Source: Geobacter sp. UBA4074 (lineage in GTDB: Bacteria > Desulfobacterota > Desulfuromonadia > Geobacterales > Pseudopelobacteraceae). Taken from it: DNA of 6,544 nt. Positions within the stretch are counted from its first letter, which is position 1, and every line of letters begins with the position of its first letter. Of the stretch, positions 1 to 5,393 are shown piece after piece. The notes under the pieces are model-generated. The model searched no databases. It was not told the DNA's origin and saw only the letters and a program-made list of their open reading frames with translations. The stretch is from contig DFYU01000020.1 of the NCBI GenBank assembly GCA_002383415.1, positions 1 to 6,544 on the forward strand. Direction: 5' to 3'. A program made the position numbers and the translations under genes.

Positions 1-97
1 GGTCACTTTCAGCGGAATACGCACCCGGACGGCTTTCTGCTAGATTGCCGTCGGACTGTGCTCGTGCAGTCTTTGTGCCAAGCTGATCGGAGTCTGC

Positions 98-1450
98 ATG
101 CGTCAGAAAACTGTTTTTACCTGCAGCCAGTGCGGCTGCCAGTCCCCCAAGTGGTTGGGCAAATGTCCTGATTGCAGCGCCTGGAACACCATGGCCGAGG
201 AACGTCAGACACCACCTGCGACCGGCCGGGGCCGGACGATCAACAATGCGAAAAACAGCCCGTTGCCGATCAGTCAGGTGCCGCCCCAAGCCGAGGTGCG
301 CCGCAGTTGCGGCATCGGCGAACTGGATCGGGTGCTGGGAGGCGGGTTGGTGCCCGGCTCCCTGGTGCTGATCGGTGGCGATCCCGGCATCGGCAAGTCA
401 ACCCTGCTGCTGCAGGCCATGCAGCACCTGGCTGGTCAGGGGCCGGTGTTGTACGTCTCCGGCGAGGAATCGGCGGCCCAGACCCGGCTGCGGGGTGAAC
501 GGTTGGGGGTGGATGCACCCAATCTGCTGGTGCTGGCGGAAAACTCCCTGGAGGAGATCATTGCCCAGGTGGAGCGATTGAACCCGGAGGCGTTGGTAGT
601 GGACTCGATCCAGACCGTCTGGACCCAGGCCCTGGAGTCGGCGCCGGGCAGTGTCAGCCAGGTGCGCGAATCAGCCGGCCGACTGATGTTGCTGGCCAAG
701 GGCCACGGGGTGCCGGTTTTTTTGGTGGGTCATGTCACCAAGGATGGCTCCCTGGCCGGTCCCCGGGTGCTGGAACATATGGTGGACACGGTACTCTATT
801 TTGAGGGCGACCGTGGCCATCCTTACCGGATCCTGCGGGCCGTCAAGAACCGTTTTGGCTCCACCAACGAGATCGGCGTGTTTGAGATGAAGGCCGGCGG
901 GCTGGCCGAGGTGGCCAACCCCTCGGAGCTGTTCCTGGCCGAGCGGCCCCTGGATGCTCCCGGTTCAGTGGTGACCGCCTCCCTGGAGGGCAGTCGTACC
1001 CTGCTGGTGGAGATTCAGGCCCTGGTGACCCCCAGCGCCTATGGCACGCCGCGCAGAACCACCATCGGTGTGGACAGTAACCGCCTGGCCCTGCTGGTGG
1101 CGGTATTGGAAAAAAAAGCCGGCCTGCACCTGGCTGGCCAGGATATCTTTCTCAACGTGGCCGGTGGCGCCCGGTTATCTGAACCGGCCGCTGATCTGGC
1201 CATTCTGCTGGCGGTGGCTTCCTCGCACCTGGATCGTCCGGTTGATCCGCAGACGGTGGTATTTGGCGAGGTGGGGCTGGCTGGCGAGGTGCGGGCCGTG
1301 ACCCAGCCGGAACCGCGTCTGGCCGAGGCCGAGAAGCTGGGCTTTAAAAATTGTGTGCTGCCGGCGGCTCACCTTAAGCGGTTGACTCCGACCGCGATCG
1401 GTTGCCAGGGTGCATCCAGCGTACAAGAAGCGTTGCAACTCCTTGCCTAG
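98..1450 (+). CDS. radA: DNA repair/recombination ATPase RadA (Sms)
   Basis: RadA is a RecA-related ATPase that processes recombination intermediates and promotes branch migration during homologous recombination and repair in the cytoplasm. The 450-residue length matches the family (about 450-460). The N terminus has the RadA zinc finger C9-x2-C12 ... C23-x2-C26. A RecA-like core follows, with Walker A GDPGIGKS at residues 94-101 and Walker B ALVVDS at 165-170. The RadA-specific KNRFG motif is at 250-254. The C-terminal part (about 275-450) is the Lon-protease-like domain, which is non-proteolytic in this family. The ATG is preceded by GGAG at 89-92 with a 5-base gap, and the zinc finger starts within ten residues, so the start is firm. 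dksA follows after 76 bases in the same direction. All family motifs are present and nothing looks damaged. Confidence 0.97.
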   Translation: MRQKTVFTCSQCGCQSPKWLGKCPDCSAWNTMAEERQTPPATGRGRTINNAKNSPLPISQVPPQAEVRRSCGIGELDRVLGGGLVPGSLVLIGGDPGIGKSTLLLQAMQHLAGQGPVLYVSGEESAAQTRLRGERLGVDAPNLLVLAENSLEEIIAQVERLNPEALVVDSIQTVWTQALESAPGSVSQVRESAGRLMLLAKGHGVPVFLVGHVTKDGSLAGPRVLEHMVDTVLYFEGDRGHPYRILRAVKNRFGSTNEIGVFEMKAGGLAEVANPSELFLAERPLDAPGSVVTASLEGSRTLLVEIQALVTPSAYGTPRRTTIGVDSNRLALLVAVLEKKAGLHLAGQDIFLNVAGGARLSEPAADLAILLAVASSHLDRPVDPQTVVFGEVGLAGEVRAVTQPEPRLAEAEKLGFKNCVLPAAHLKRLTPTAIGCQGASSVQEALQLLA

Positions 1451-1459
1451 CGCACTTTT

Positions 1460-1492
1460 TTGCTGGACTTGGCAGGGGCTACCCGATAAAAT
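1460..1492 (+). promoter_or_regulatory. possible dksA promoter
   Basis: The gap between radA and dksA holds the most AT-rich stretch nearby. GATAAAAT at 1485-1492 resembles a -10 element, and TTGCTG at 1460-1465 could act as a -35 with a slightly long spacer of about 19 bases. TTGGCA at 1469-1474 is a better -35, but no good -10 lies at the right distance from it. The match is weak. dksA could instead be transcribed only by read-through from radA, since I see no convincing terminator after radA. Confidence 0.22.
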
Positions 1493-1526
1493 TACTCAGT
1501 TTTAGACTCCTGCAGCGAGGAGAGCT

Positions 1527-1883
1527 ATGGACGCCGAAAAACGAGAACTATACCGCCAGCTGTTGCTGGACGAGATGAAGGGCTTGCTGTCCGAGGCTGA
1601 CAAGACCGTCCACGAGATGGCTGATGATGCCGCGCACTTCCCTGACCCCACCGATCGTGCCACCCAGGAATCCGACCGCACCTTCGAGTTGCGGATACGT
1701 GACCGTGAGCGTAAGCTGGTCAACAAGATCAAGGAAGCCCTTGATCGCCTTGATGATGACACCTTCGGCATCTGCGAGGAGTGCGGCGAAGAGATCGGTG
1801 AGGGGCGGCTGAAGGCCCGTCCGGTTACCACCCTTTGCATCAACTGCAAGATGGAAGCTGAAGAGAAAGAAAAGCGGCTCTGA
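1527..1883 (+). CDS. dksA: RNA polymerase-binding transcription factor DksA
   Basis: DksA binds the RNA polymerase secondary channel and, with ppGpp, represses stable-RNA promoters and activates amino-acid biosynthesis promoters. The 118-residue protein has two coiled-coil helices joined by the tip motif FPDPTDRATQE. D40, D43 and A45 correspond to the functional tip residues D71, D74 and A76 of E. coli DksA. The C-terminal zinc finger is C83-x2-C86 ... C104-x2-C107. It is about 30 residues shorter at the N terminus than E. coli DksA (151 residues), which looks like the short form common outside the gammaproteobacteria rather than a truncation, because the start is well supported by AGGAG at 1518-1522 just before the ATG. 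The intact DxxDxA tip favours true DksA over a TraR-like paralogue. A histidine kinase follows after four bases, suggesting an operon. Confidence 0.95.
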   Translation: MDAEKRELYRQLLLDEMKGLLSEADKTVHEMADDAAHFPDPTDRATQESDRTFELRIRDRERKLVNKIKEALDRLDDDTFGICEECGEEIGEGRLKARPVTTLCINCKMEAEEKEKRL

Positions 1884-1887
1884 TTGC

Positions 1888-3339
1888 ATGACGCCGGTTA
1901 CGCCGGTGTCAAACCCACCAGGTATCGGCATGGCTCCCACTTCTCCCACAGAAGCATCTGTTGAAGATAGCCGCCAGCACTCCTGTGCCGGCGCCTTGAC
2001 GTTGTTGTCCCTTTTCAGTTCCACCCTGCTTTCCACCAATCGCCTCAACAAGCTGCTGCACCTGTTTCTGTCAGCCCTGGTCCACCAGGACAACAAGCTG
2101 TTCGGCCGCGCCATGCTGTTTTTGCACAACGAAAAGACCGGCGTCCTGCAAGGGATGCTGGGGGTTGAACAGACCGATGCCGCCGGCTTGCAGGTGGTGG
2201 GGGGCGACCCGTCCAATCCGCTTACCGGCCACTGGGAACTGGCCGATGACCAGATCAAACGGCAATGGCAGAGCGACTCCTGCACCGCTGTTCGTTCGCT
2301 GCGGGTCGACCTGGGCGACGAGGGTTGCCGGGTTGTCTCCCGGGCACTGCATCAGCGTCAACTGTGTCACGTACCCGAAATCGACTGCCAGCGTTGTGCT
2401 GAGTGCGGATTCATCAAGCGTTTCGGCATAACCTCCTTCGCCGCCGCGCCGCTGATCTCGCGGAACCGGACCCTGGGCGTGGTGATCGTCGATCTGCCCG
2501 GCGCCAATCACACCATCACCAATGAGCGGCTGCAGCTGTTGCAGCTGTTTGCCCGTCAGGCCGGTATGGCCATCGACAACTCCCAGCTCTACCGCAATCT
2601 TGAGGAGGCCCACGCTGAACTGCGCGAGAGCCGTCAGCGGCTGGTGCATTCCGCCCACCTGGCCGCCATCGGCGAGATGGTCGCCTCCATCTCCCACGAA
2701 CTCAAGACACCGCTGGTGACCATCGGCGGCTTCGCCGCCCGCCTGCGGAAGCTGTTGCCCGGGGAGACGCCTGAGCAGCAGTGCCTGGATACGATCATCA
2801 GCGAGGCCCAGCGTCTGGAACGGATGCTGGCCGACATCCTGGCCTACTCACGCAAGCCGACCATCTGCTACAACCGCTTCGATCTGCGGGCAGTGCTGCA
2901 GGAGTGCCTCGACGACTACGCCGGCTCTCTGGCCGAGCGCAGCATTGAGCTTCAGGCCGATCTGCCGGCCGGCTACTGGGAGGTGTTGGGTGATGCCCAC
3001 CAGCTCAAGCAAGTCTGCATCAACCTGCTGGTCAACGCACAGGAGGCCATGCGCCAGGGCGGCGCCTTGTCCGTGCTCCTTGATGACGTTGATCAGGGCG
3101 ACCAGGTCTACGCCCGTATCAGGGTTGAAGACACGGGCGGCGGCATCCCCGAAGATGACTTAAGCAAGGTCTTTGCGCCGTTCTTTACCACCAAAAACCA
3201 TGGTACCGGTCTTGGTCTGCCGATCGTCAACCGGATCGTTCAGAACCACGGCGGTTCCCTGCGGGCCGCTAACGGTCAGCAGGGCGCGGTCTTTACCGTG
3301 TTGCTGCCGCTGGCCGACTGTCAGAACGACTGCTTGTAA
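1888..3339 (+). CDS. cytoplasmic GAF-domain sensor histidine kinase
   Basis: This is a two-component sensor kinase that should autophosphorylate on histidine and pass the phosphate to an unidentified response regulator. No membrane segment is visible, so the sensor is cytosolic. Residues about 45-235 form a GAF-like sensor domain. A short coiled coil (about 236-258) leads to the HisKA helix with SHELKTP and the phospho-accepting H270. The HATPase domain has an N box with N379 and N383, a G1 box DTGGGI at 415-420, an F box FAPFFT at 429-434 and a G2 box GTGLGL at 439-444, so it looks active. The GAF domain carries an unusual cysteine cluster, C160, C167, C170 and C173. No response regulator is present in the window. 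The gene starts four bases after dksA. ATG 1888 has no clear ribosome site, and the in-frame ATG at 1930, preceded by AGG at 1920-1922, is a reasonable alternative that removes 14 poorly conserved-looking residues. The signal sensed is unknown. Confidence 0.93.
   Translation: MTPVTPVSNPPGIGMAPTSPTEASVEDSRQHSCAGALTLLSLFSSTLLSTNRLNKLLHLFLSALVHQDNKLFGRAMLFLHNEKTGVLQGMLGVEQTDAAGLQVVGGDPSNPLTGHWELADDQIKRQWQSDSCTAVRSLRVDLGDEGCRVVSRALHQRQLCHVPEIDCQRCAECGFIKRFGITSFAAAPLISRNRTLGVVIVDLPGANHTITNERLQLLQLFARQAGMAIDNSQLYRNLEEAHAELRESRQRLVHSAHLAAIGEMVASISHELKTPLVTIGGFAARLRKLLPGETPEQQCLDTIISEAQRLERMLADILAYSRKPTICYNRFDLRAVLQECLDDYAGSLAERSIELQADLPAGYWEVLGDAHQLKQVCINLLVNAQEAMRQGGALSVLLDDVDQGDQVYARIRVEDTGGGIPEDDLSKVFAPFFTTKNHGTGLGLPIVNRIVQNHGGSLRAANGQQGAVFTVLLPLADCQNDCL
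1890..1910 (+). repeat. hairpin over the annotated start of the kinase gene
   Basis: GACGCCGGT and GCCGGTGTC can pair as a nine-base-pair stem (two G-U pairs) around a three-base TAC loop. The hairpin begins on the last base of ATG 1888. No T tract follows, so it is not a standard terminator. It could limit translation from ATG 1888 or stabilise the dksA message end. It may also simply be chance, as GC-rich coding DNA often folds. Confidence 0.35.
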
Positions 3340-3415
3340 GGGGCTGTAGCTCAGTTGGGAGAGCGGTACGTTCGCAACGTACAGGCCGTCGGTTCGATCC
3401 CGATCAGCTCCACCA
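3340..3415 (+). tRNA. tRNA-Ala, anticodon CGC
   Basis: The 76-base cloverleaf can be drawn in full. The acceptor stem GGGGCTG pairs with CAGCTCC and contains G3:U70, the identity pair for alanyl-tRNA synthetase. The D stem is GCTC/GAGC. The anticodon stem GTACG/CGTAC encloses the loop TTCGCAA with anticodon CGC at 3373-3375, reading GCG. The variable loop is AGGCC, the T stem is GTCGG/CCGAT and the T loop is TTCGATC. The discriminator is A and the CCA end is encoded (3413-3415). The first base follows the kinase stop codon TAA (3337-3339) with no gap, and no promoter is obvious within the kinase 3' end, so the tRNA is probably cut out of the dksA-kinase transcript. Confidence 0.97.
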
Positions 3416-3421
3416 GTGCAA

Positions 3422-3451
3422 GGGGGCCTGTCGCGTCTGCGGCAGGCCCCT
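3422..3451. terminator. strong hairpin between convergent units
   Basis: GGGGCCTGTCGC at 3423-3434 pairs with GCGGCAGGCCCC at 3439-3450 (one G-U pair) around a GTCT loop, and a further G-U pair is possible at 3422/3451. It lies 7 bases after the tRNA on the plus strand and 8 bases after the SMR stop on the minus strand, which is where a shared terminator is expected. Neither strand has a proper T tract after the stem, so it may act with Rho or as an RNA-end stabiliser rather than as a textbook intrinsic terminator. Confidence 0.6.
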
Positions 3452-3459
3452 CGTGTACG

Positions 3460-3799
3460 TTATAGCTCGGCGACATCAGGCCGGTGTGCCGGCTTGAGTC
3501 CGACGATGCCGGCAATAATCAGCGTAACACTGAACTGTCGGGCAACCGTTGCCGGTTCACCGAACAACACAATACCCAACACCACCGTGCCGACCGCCCC
3601 GACCCCAACCCAGCAGACGTCATAGGCGGCGCCAAGCGGCAACGATTTCATGGCAACGCCCAGCAACCACAGACTGATGATCATCGCCAGCACGGTGCCA
3701 ATGGTGGGCCACAAGCGGGTGAAACCTGCCGTATACTTCAAGCCGATCGCCCAACAGACTTTCAAACAGACCGGCAATGACCAGTACCACCCACGCCAT
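3460..3799 (-). pseudogene. frameshifted SMR-family exporter (SugE/Gdx type)
   Basis: Small multidrug resistance proteins are four-helix inner-membrane proton antiporters; the SugE/Gdx branch exports guanidinium. The start is ATG at 3799, behind GGGAGG, and reads MAWVVLVIAGLFE, a typical SMR first helix ending at the essential glutamate E13. The next codon should open VCWAIGLKY, but an extra base in the run TTT at 3760-3762 (AAA on the coding strand) moves it to another frame. That second frame then continues as a normal SMR protein (GFTRLWP, FGEPATVAR, AGIVGLK) to the stop at 3460. Removing one base would give 112 residues, close to the usual 105-110. A second oddity is an extra codon and an Asp in helix 3 (YDVCW where the family normally has YAVW). 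Reading only the second frame from a TTG at 3777 would give 105 residues, but with Lys in place of the essential Glu. A sequencing error in the A run cannot be excluded. The CoA-binding gene lies 21 bases upstream in the same direction. Confidence 0.8.
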
Positions 3800-3806
3800 C
3801 AGCGCA

Positions 3807-3812
3807 CCTCCC
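3807..3812 (-). promoter_or_regulatory. ribosome binding site of the SMR gene
   Basis: The minus strand reads GGGAGG here, seven bases before ATG 3799. This near-perfect Shine-Dalgarno fixes the true start in the frame that encodes the first SMR helix, and so supports the frameshift call over a start at the TTG at 3777. Confidence 0.7.
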
Positions 3813-3820
3813 GGCCAGGC

Positions 3821-4219
3821 TTAATGTTCACGATAACCCAGTACCACCAGAATGCAACTGTGGTCTGCGATTACGTTGATGCCGGCCTGTTTGCAGCGCT
3901 CGACCGCAGCGGCACTTTCGGCGCCGGGCTGCATCCAGATGCTGGTGATCCCTTTGGCGATGGCGTCTTCTACCACTTTTTCAGTCACCTGGGGCGGGGT
4001 GATCACCGAGATGCTCTTGACGTTATCCGGCAGGTCGGACACCGAAGCGACACTGGGGATACCCTCGACCGACGAGACCTTGGGGTTGACCGGGATCACG
4101 GTCTTGTTGGTGGACAGATAGCAGCGCAGCACCTTGTTGCCGTATTTGCTACGGTCTTCCGAGGCGCCAACGACGCCGAAGGCGGGTGATTGGAAAAAAG
4201 TCTCAATGGCTGGTGTCAT
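3821..4219 (-). CDS. CoA-binding domain protein (YccU-like)
   Basis: This 132-residue single-domain protein belongs to the CoA-binding Rossmann family related to E. coli YccU and to the CoA-binding domain of succinyl-CoA synthetase. The nucleotide-binding turn FGVVGAS is at residues 14-20, followed by the family's KYGNKV segment (25-30). Other family-like stretches are VIPVNPK (41-47), SVITPP (71-76), IWMQPGAES (94-102) and a C-terminal GINVIADHSCI (113-123). The length is normal for the stand-alone family. There is no signal peptide or membrane segment, so it is cytosolic. AAAGGAG at 4226-4232 sits six bases before the ATG. It is divergent from mqnE and is followed by the damaged SMR gene 21 bases downstream, probably in one transcript. 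The physiological role of stand-alone members is not well established; CoA or acyl-CoA binding is inferred from the fold only. Confidence 0.9.
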   Translation of the reverse strand: MTPAIETFFQSPAFGVVGASEDRSKYGNKVLRCYLSTNKTVIPVNPKVSSVEGIPSVASVSDLPDNVKSISVITPPQVTEKVVEDAIAKGITSIWMQPGAESAAAVERCKQAGINVIADHSCILVVLGYREH

Positions 4220-4244
4220 GATCGGCTCCTTTAGATCGGCAATC

Positions 4245-4264
4245 AGCCCCTTGCGTTGGGGGCT
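4245..4264. repeat. inverted repeat in the divergent promoter region
   Basis: AGCCCC at 4245-4250 is complementary to GGGGCT at 4259-4264, with an eight-base loop TTGCGTTG. It lies between the divergent CoA-binding gene and mqnE and its loop contains the candidate -35 of mqnE. It could be an operator or a chance GC-rich repeat. A seven-base direct repeat GATCGGC (4220-4226 and 4234-4240) lies next to it. Confidence 0.3.
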
Positions 4265-4279
4265 CAGTTGCCGTATTCT
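4251..4279 (+). promoter_or_regulatory. candidate mqnE promoter
   Basis: TTGCGT at 4251-4256 and TATTCT at 4274-4279 are separated by exactly 17 bases and are moderate matches to sigma-70 elements. Transcription starting seven bases after the -10 would begin at or near the A of ATG 4286, giving a leaderless or nearly leaderless message. The lack of a Shine-Dalgarno sequence before that ATG agrees with this, but both hexamers are imperfect. Confidence 0.3.
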
Positions 4280-4285
4280 GCAGCA

Positions 4286-5365
4286 ATGAGTTCATTTACC
4301 ACGATTAGCGATAAAGTGAAAGCCGGCCGGCGCATAAGCGAAGACGACGCCCTGGCCCTGTACGGGTCCAACGACCTGCTGGCCATCGGCGAGCTGGCGG
4401 CCCTGGCCAATCAGCGTATCAACGGCCGCAATGTCTATTTCAACGTCAATCGTCACATCAACCCGACCAACATCTGCGTTAATCGCTGCGTCTTCTGTGC
4501 CTTCTCCCGCACCGGCAACGAGGCCGACGCCTATACGCTGACCCGTGACGAGATGGTGCGCCGGGCGGTGGAGGCTCGCTCACAGGGTGCCACCGAGGTG
4601 CATCTGGTGGGTGGGCTGCATCCCGATCTCTCCTTCGAGTTCTATCTGGAGCTGCTGTCCGCCATCCGAGCCGCTGCCCCGGAGCTGCACATCAAGGCCT
4701 TCACCGCGGTGGAGATCGACTGGTTTGCCGGCATCAGCGGCCAAAGCGTCCAGCAGGTGCTGAAGCAGTTGATGGCGGCCGGCCTGGGGTCGATGCCCGG
4801 CGGCGGGGCCGAGATTCTGGTTGAAGAGGTGCGTCAGCAGATCTGTCCTGAAAAGATCAGCGGCCGGCGCTGGCTGGAGGTGCACCGCCTGGCGCACCAG
4901 GCCGGCCTGAAGACCAACTGCACCATGCTCTACGGCCACCTAGAGAACCCGGCTGACCGGGTGCGCCACATGGCGCTGCTGCGGGAACTGCAGGATGACA
5001 CCGCCGGTTTCCAGGTCTTTATCCCGCTGGCCTGGCAACCGGAAAACTCACCGCTCAAGCTGGATGTGAAAGGTACCTCCGGCCTTGATGACCTGAAGAC
5101 CCTGGCCATCGGACGCCTGTTTCTTGATAACATCCCCCACATTAAGGCCTACTGGGTGATGCTGGGTGAGAAGATCGCCCAGGTAGCGCTGTCCTTCGGG
5201 GTGGACGATCTGGACGGCACGGTGGTCGAAGAGAAGATCGGCCACGATGCCGGTGCCCGCTCACCCCAGAATCTGTCCCTCGAGCGCCTGATCCGCCTGA
5301 TCCGCCTGGCGGGCAAGACACCGGTTGAACGGGACACCCTCTACCGCCCGTTGCGCAGCTTCTGA
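4286..5365 (+). CDS. mqnE: aminofutalosine synthase MqnE
   Basis: MqnE is a radical SAM enzyme that joins 3-[(1-carboxyvinyl)oxy]benzoate to the adenosyl radical from SAM to make 6-amino-6-deoxyfutalosine, an early step of the futalosine route to menaquinone. The protein has 359 residues from ATG 4286. The 4Fe-4S site is C64-x3-C68-x2-C71, within the context PTNICVNRCVFCAFSR. GGLHPDLSFEFY follows the cluster, and the GGGAEI, ICPEKI and FIPLAWQPENS segments are typical of MqnE and its relatives. I favour MqnE over the cyclase MqnC or the F420 enzyme CofH because of the GGGAEI and FIPLAWQPE context and the GRNVYFNVNRHINPTN lead-in, but these families are similar. The start was chosen at ATG 4286 because the family N terminus begins near here; a TTG at 4256 would add ten unlikely residues. 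The other mqn genes are not in this window. A methyltransferase-fold gene follows after 28 bases. Confidence 0.9.
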   Translation: MSSFTTISDKVKAGRRISEDDALALYGSNDLLAIGELAALANQRINGRNVYFNVNRHINPTNICVNRCVFCAFSRTGNEADAYTLTRDEMVRRAVEARSQGATEVHLVGGLHPDLSFEFYLELLSAIRAAAPELHIKAFTAVEIDWFAGISGQSVQQVLKQLMAAGLGSMPGGGAEILVEEVRQQICPEKISGRRWLEVHRLAHQAGLKTNCTMLYGHLENPADRVRHMALLRELQDDTAGFQVFIPLAWQPENSPLKLDVKGTSGLDDLKTLAIGRLFLDNIPHIKAYWVMLGEKIAQVALSFGVDDLDGTVVEEKIGHDAGARSPQNLSLERLIRLIRLAGKTPVERDTLYRPLRSF

Positions 5366-5393
5366 CCCTTGCCCCGTGTTGTCTTGTAGTGTC

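Noticed and set aside
53..74. Small inverted repeat GACTG/CAGTC followed by TTT, as a terminator of an upstream gene.
   Set aside because: A five- to six-base-pair stem with an eight-base loop and only three Ts is too weak to call.
1..97. Possible tail of an upstream gene before radA (open frames ending at stops 41-43 or 84-86).
   Set aside because: The stretches are too short, none matches a family I know, and three-way ambiguity of frame remains.
1110..1117. A8 run in radA as a programmed slippage or phase-variation site.
   Set aside because: It encodes conserved-looking Glu-Lys-Lys in the Lon-like domain, with no stop or alternative product that would make slippage useful.
1470..1486. 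Sigma-54 promoter before dksA (TGGCA at 1470-1474).
   Set aside because: No GC/TTGC element lies at the required distance, so the -24/-12 pattern fails.
1548..2285. Long minus-strand open frame of 245 codons across dksA and the kinase gene.
   Set aside because: It is the antisense shadow of two well-supported genes and has no recognisable protein features.
2071..2697. Minus-strand open frame of 208 codons inside the kinase gene.
   Set aside because: It is complementary to the GAF and HisKA coding region; its composition is what high-GC antisense frames usually give.
3650..4189. Plus-strand open frame of 179 codons opposite the SMR and CoA-binding genes.
   Set aside because: The minus-strand genes have family motifs and ribosome sites; this frame has neither and is an antisense shadow.
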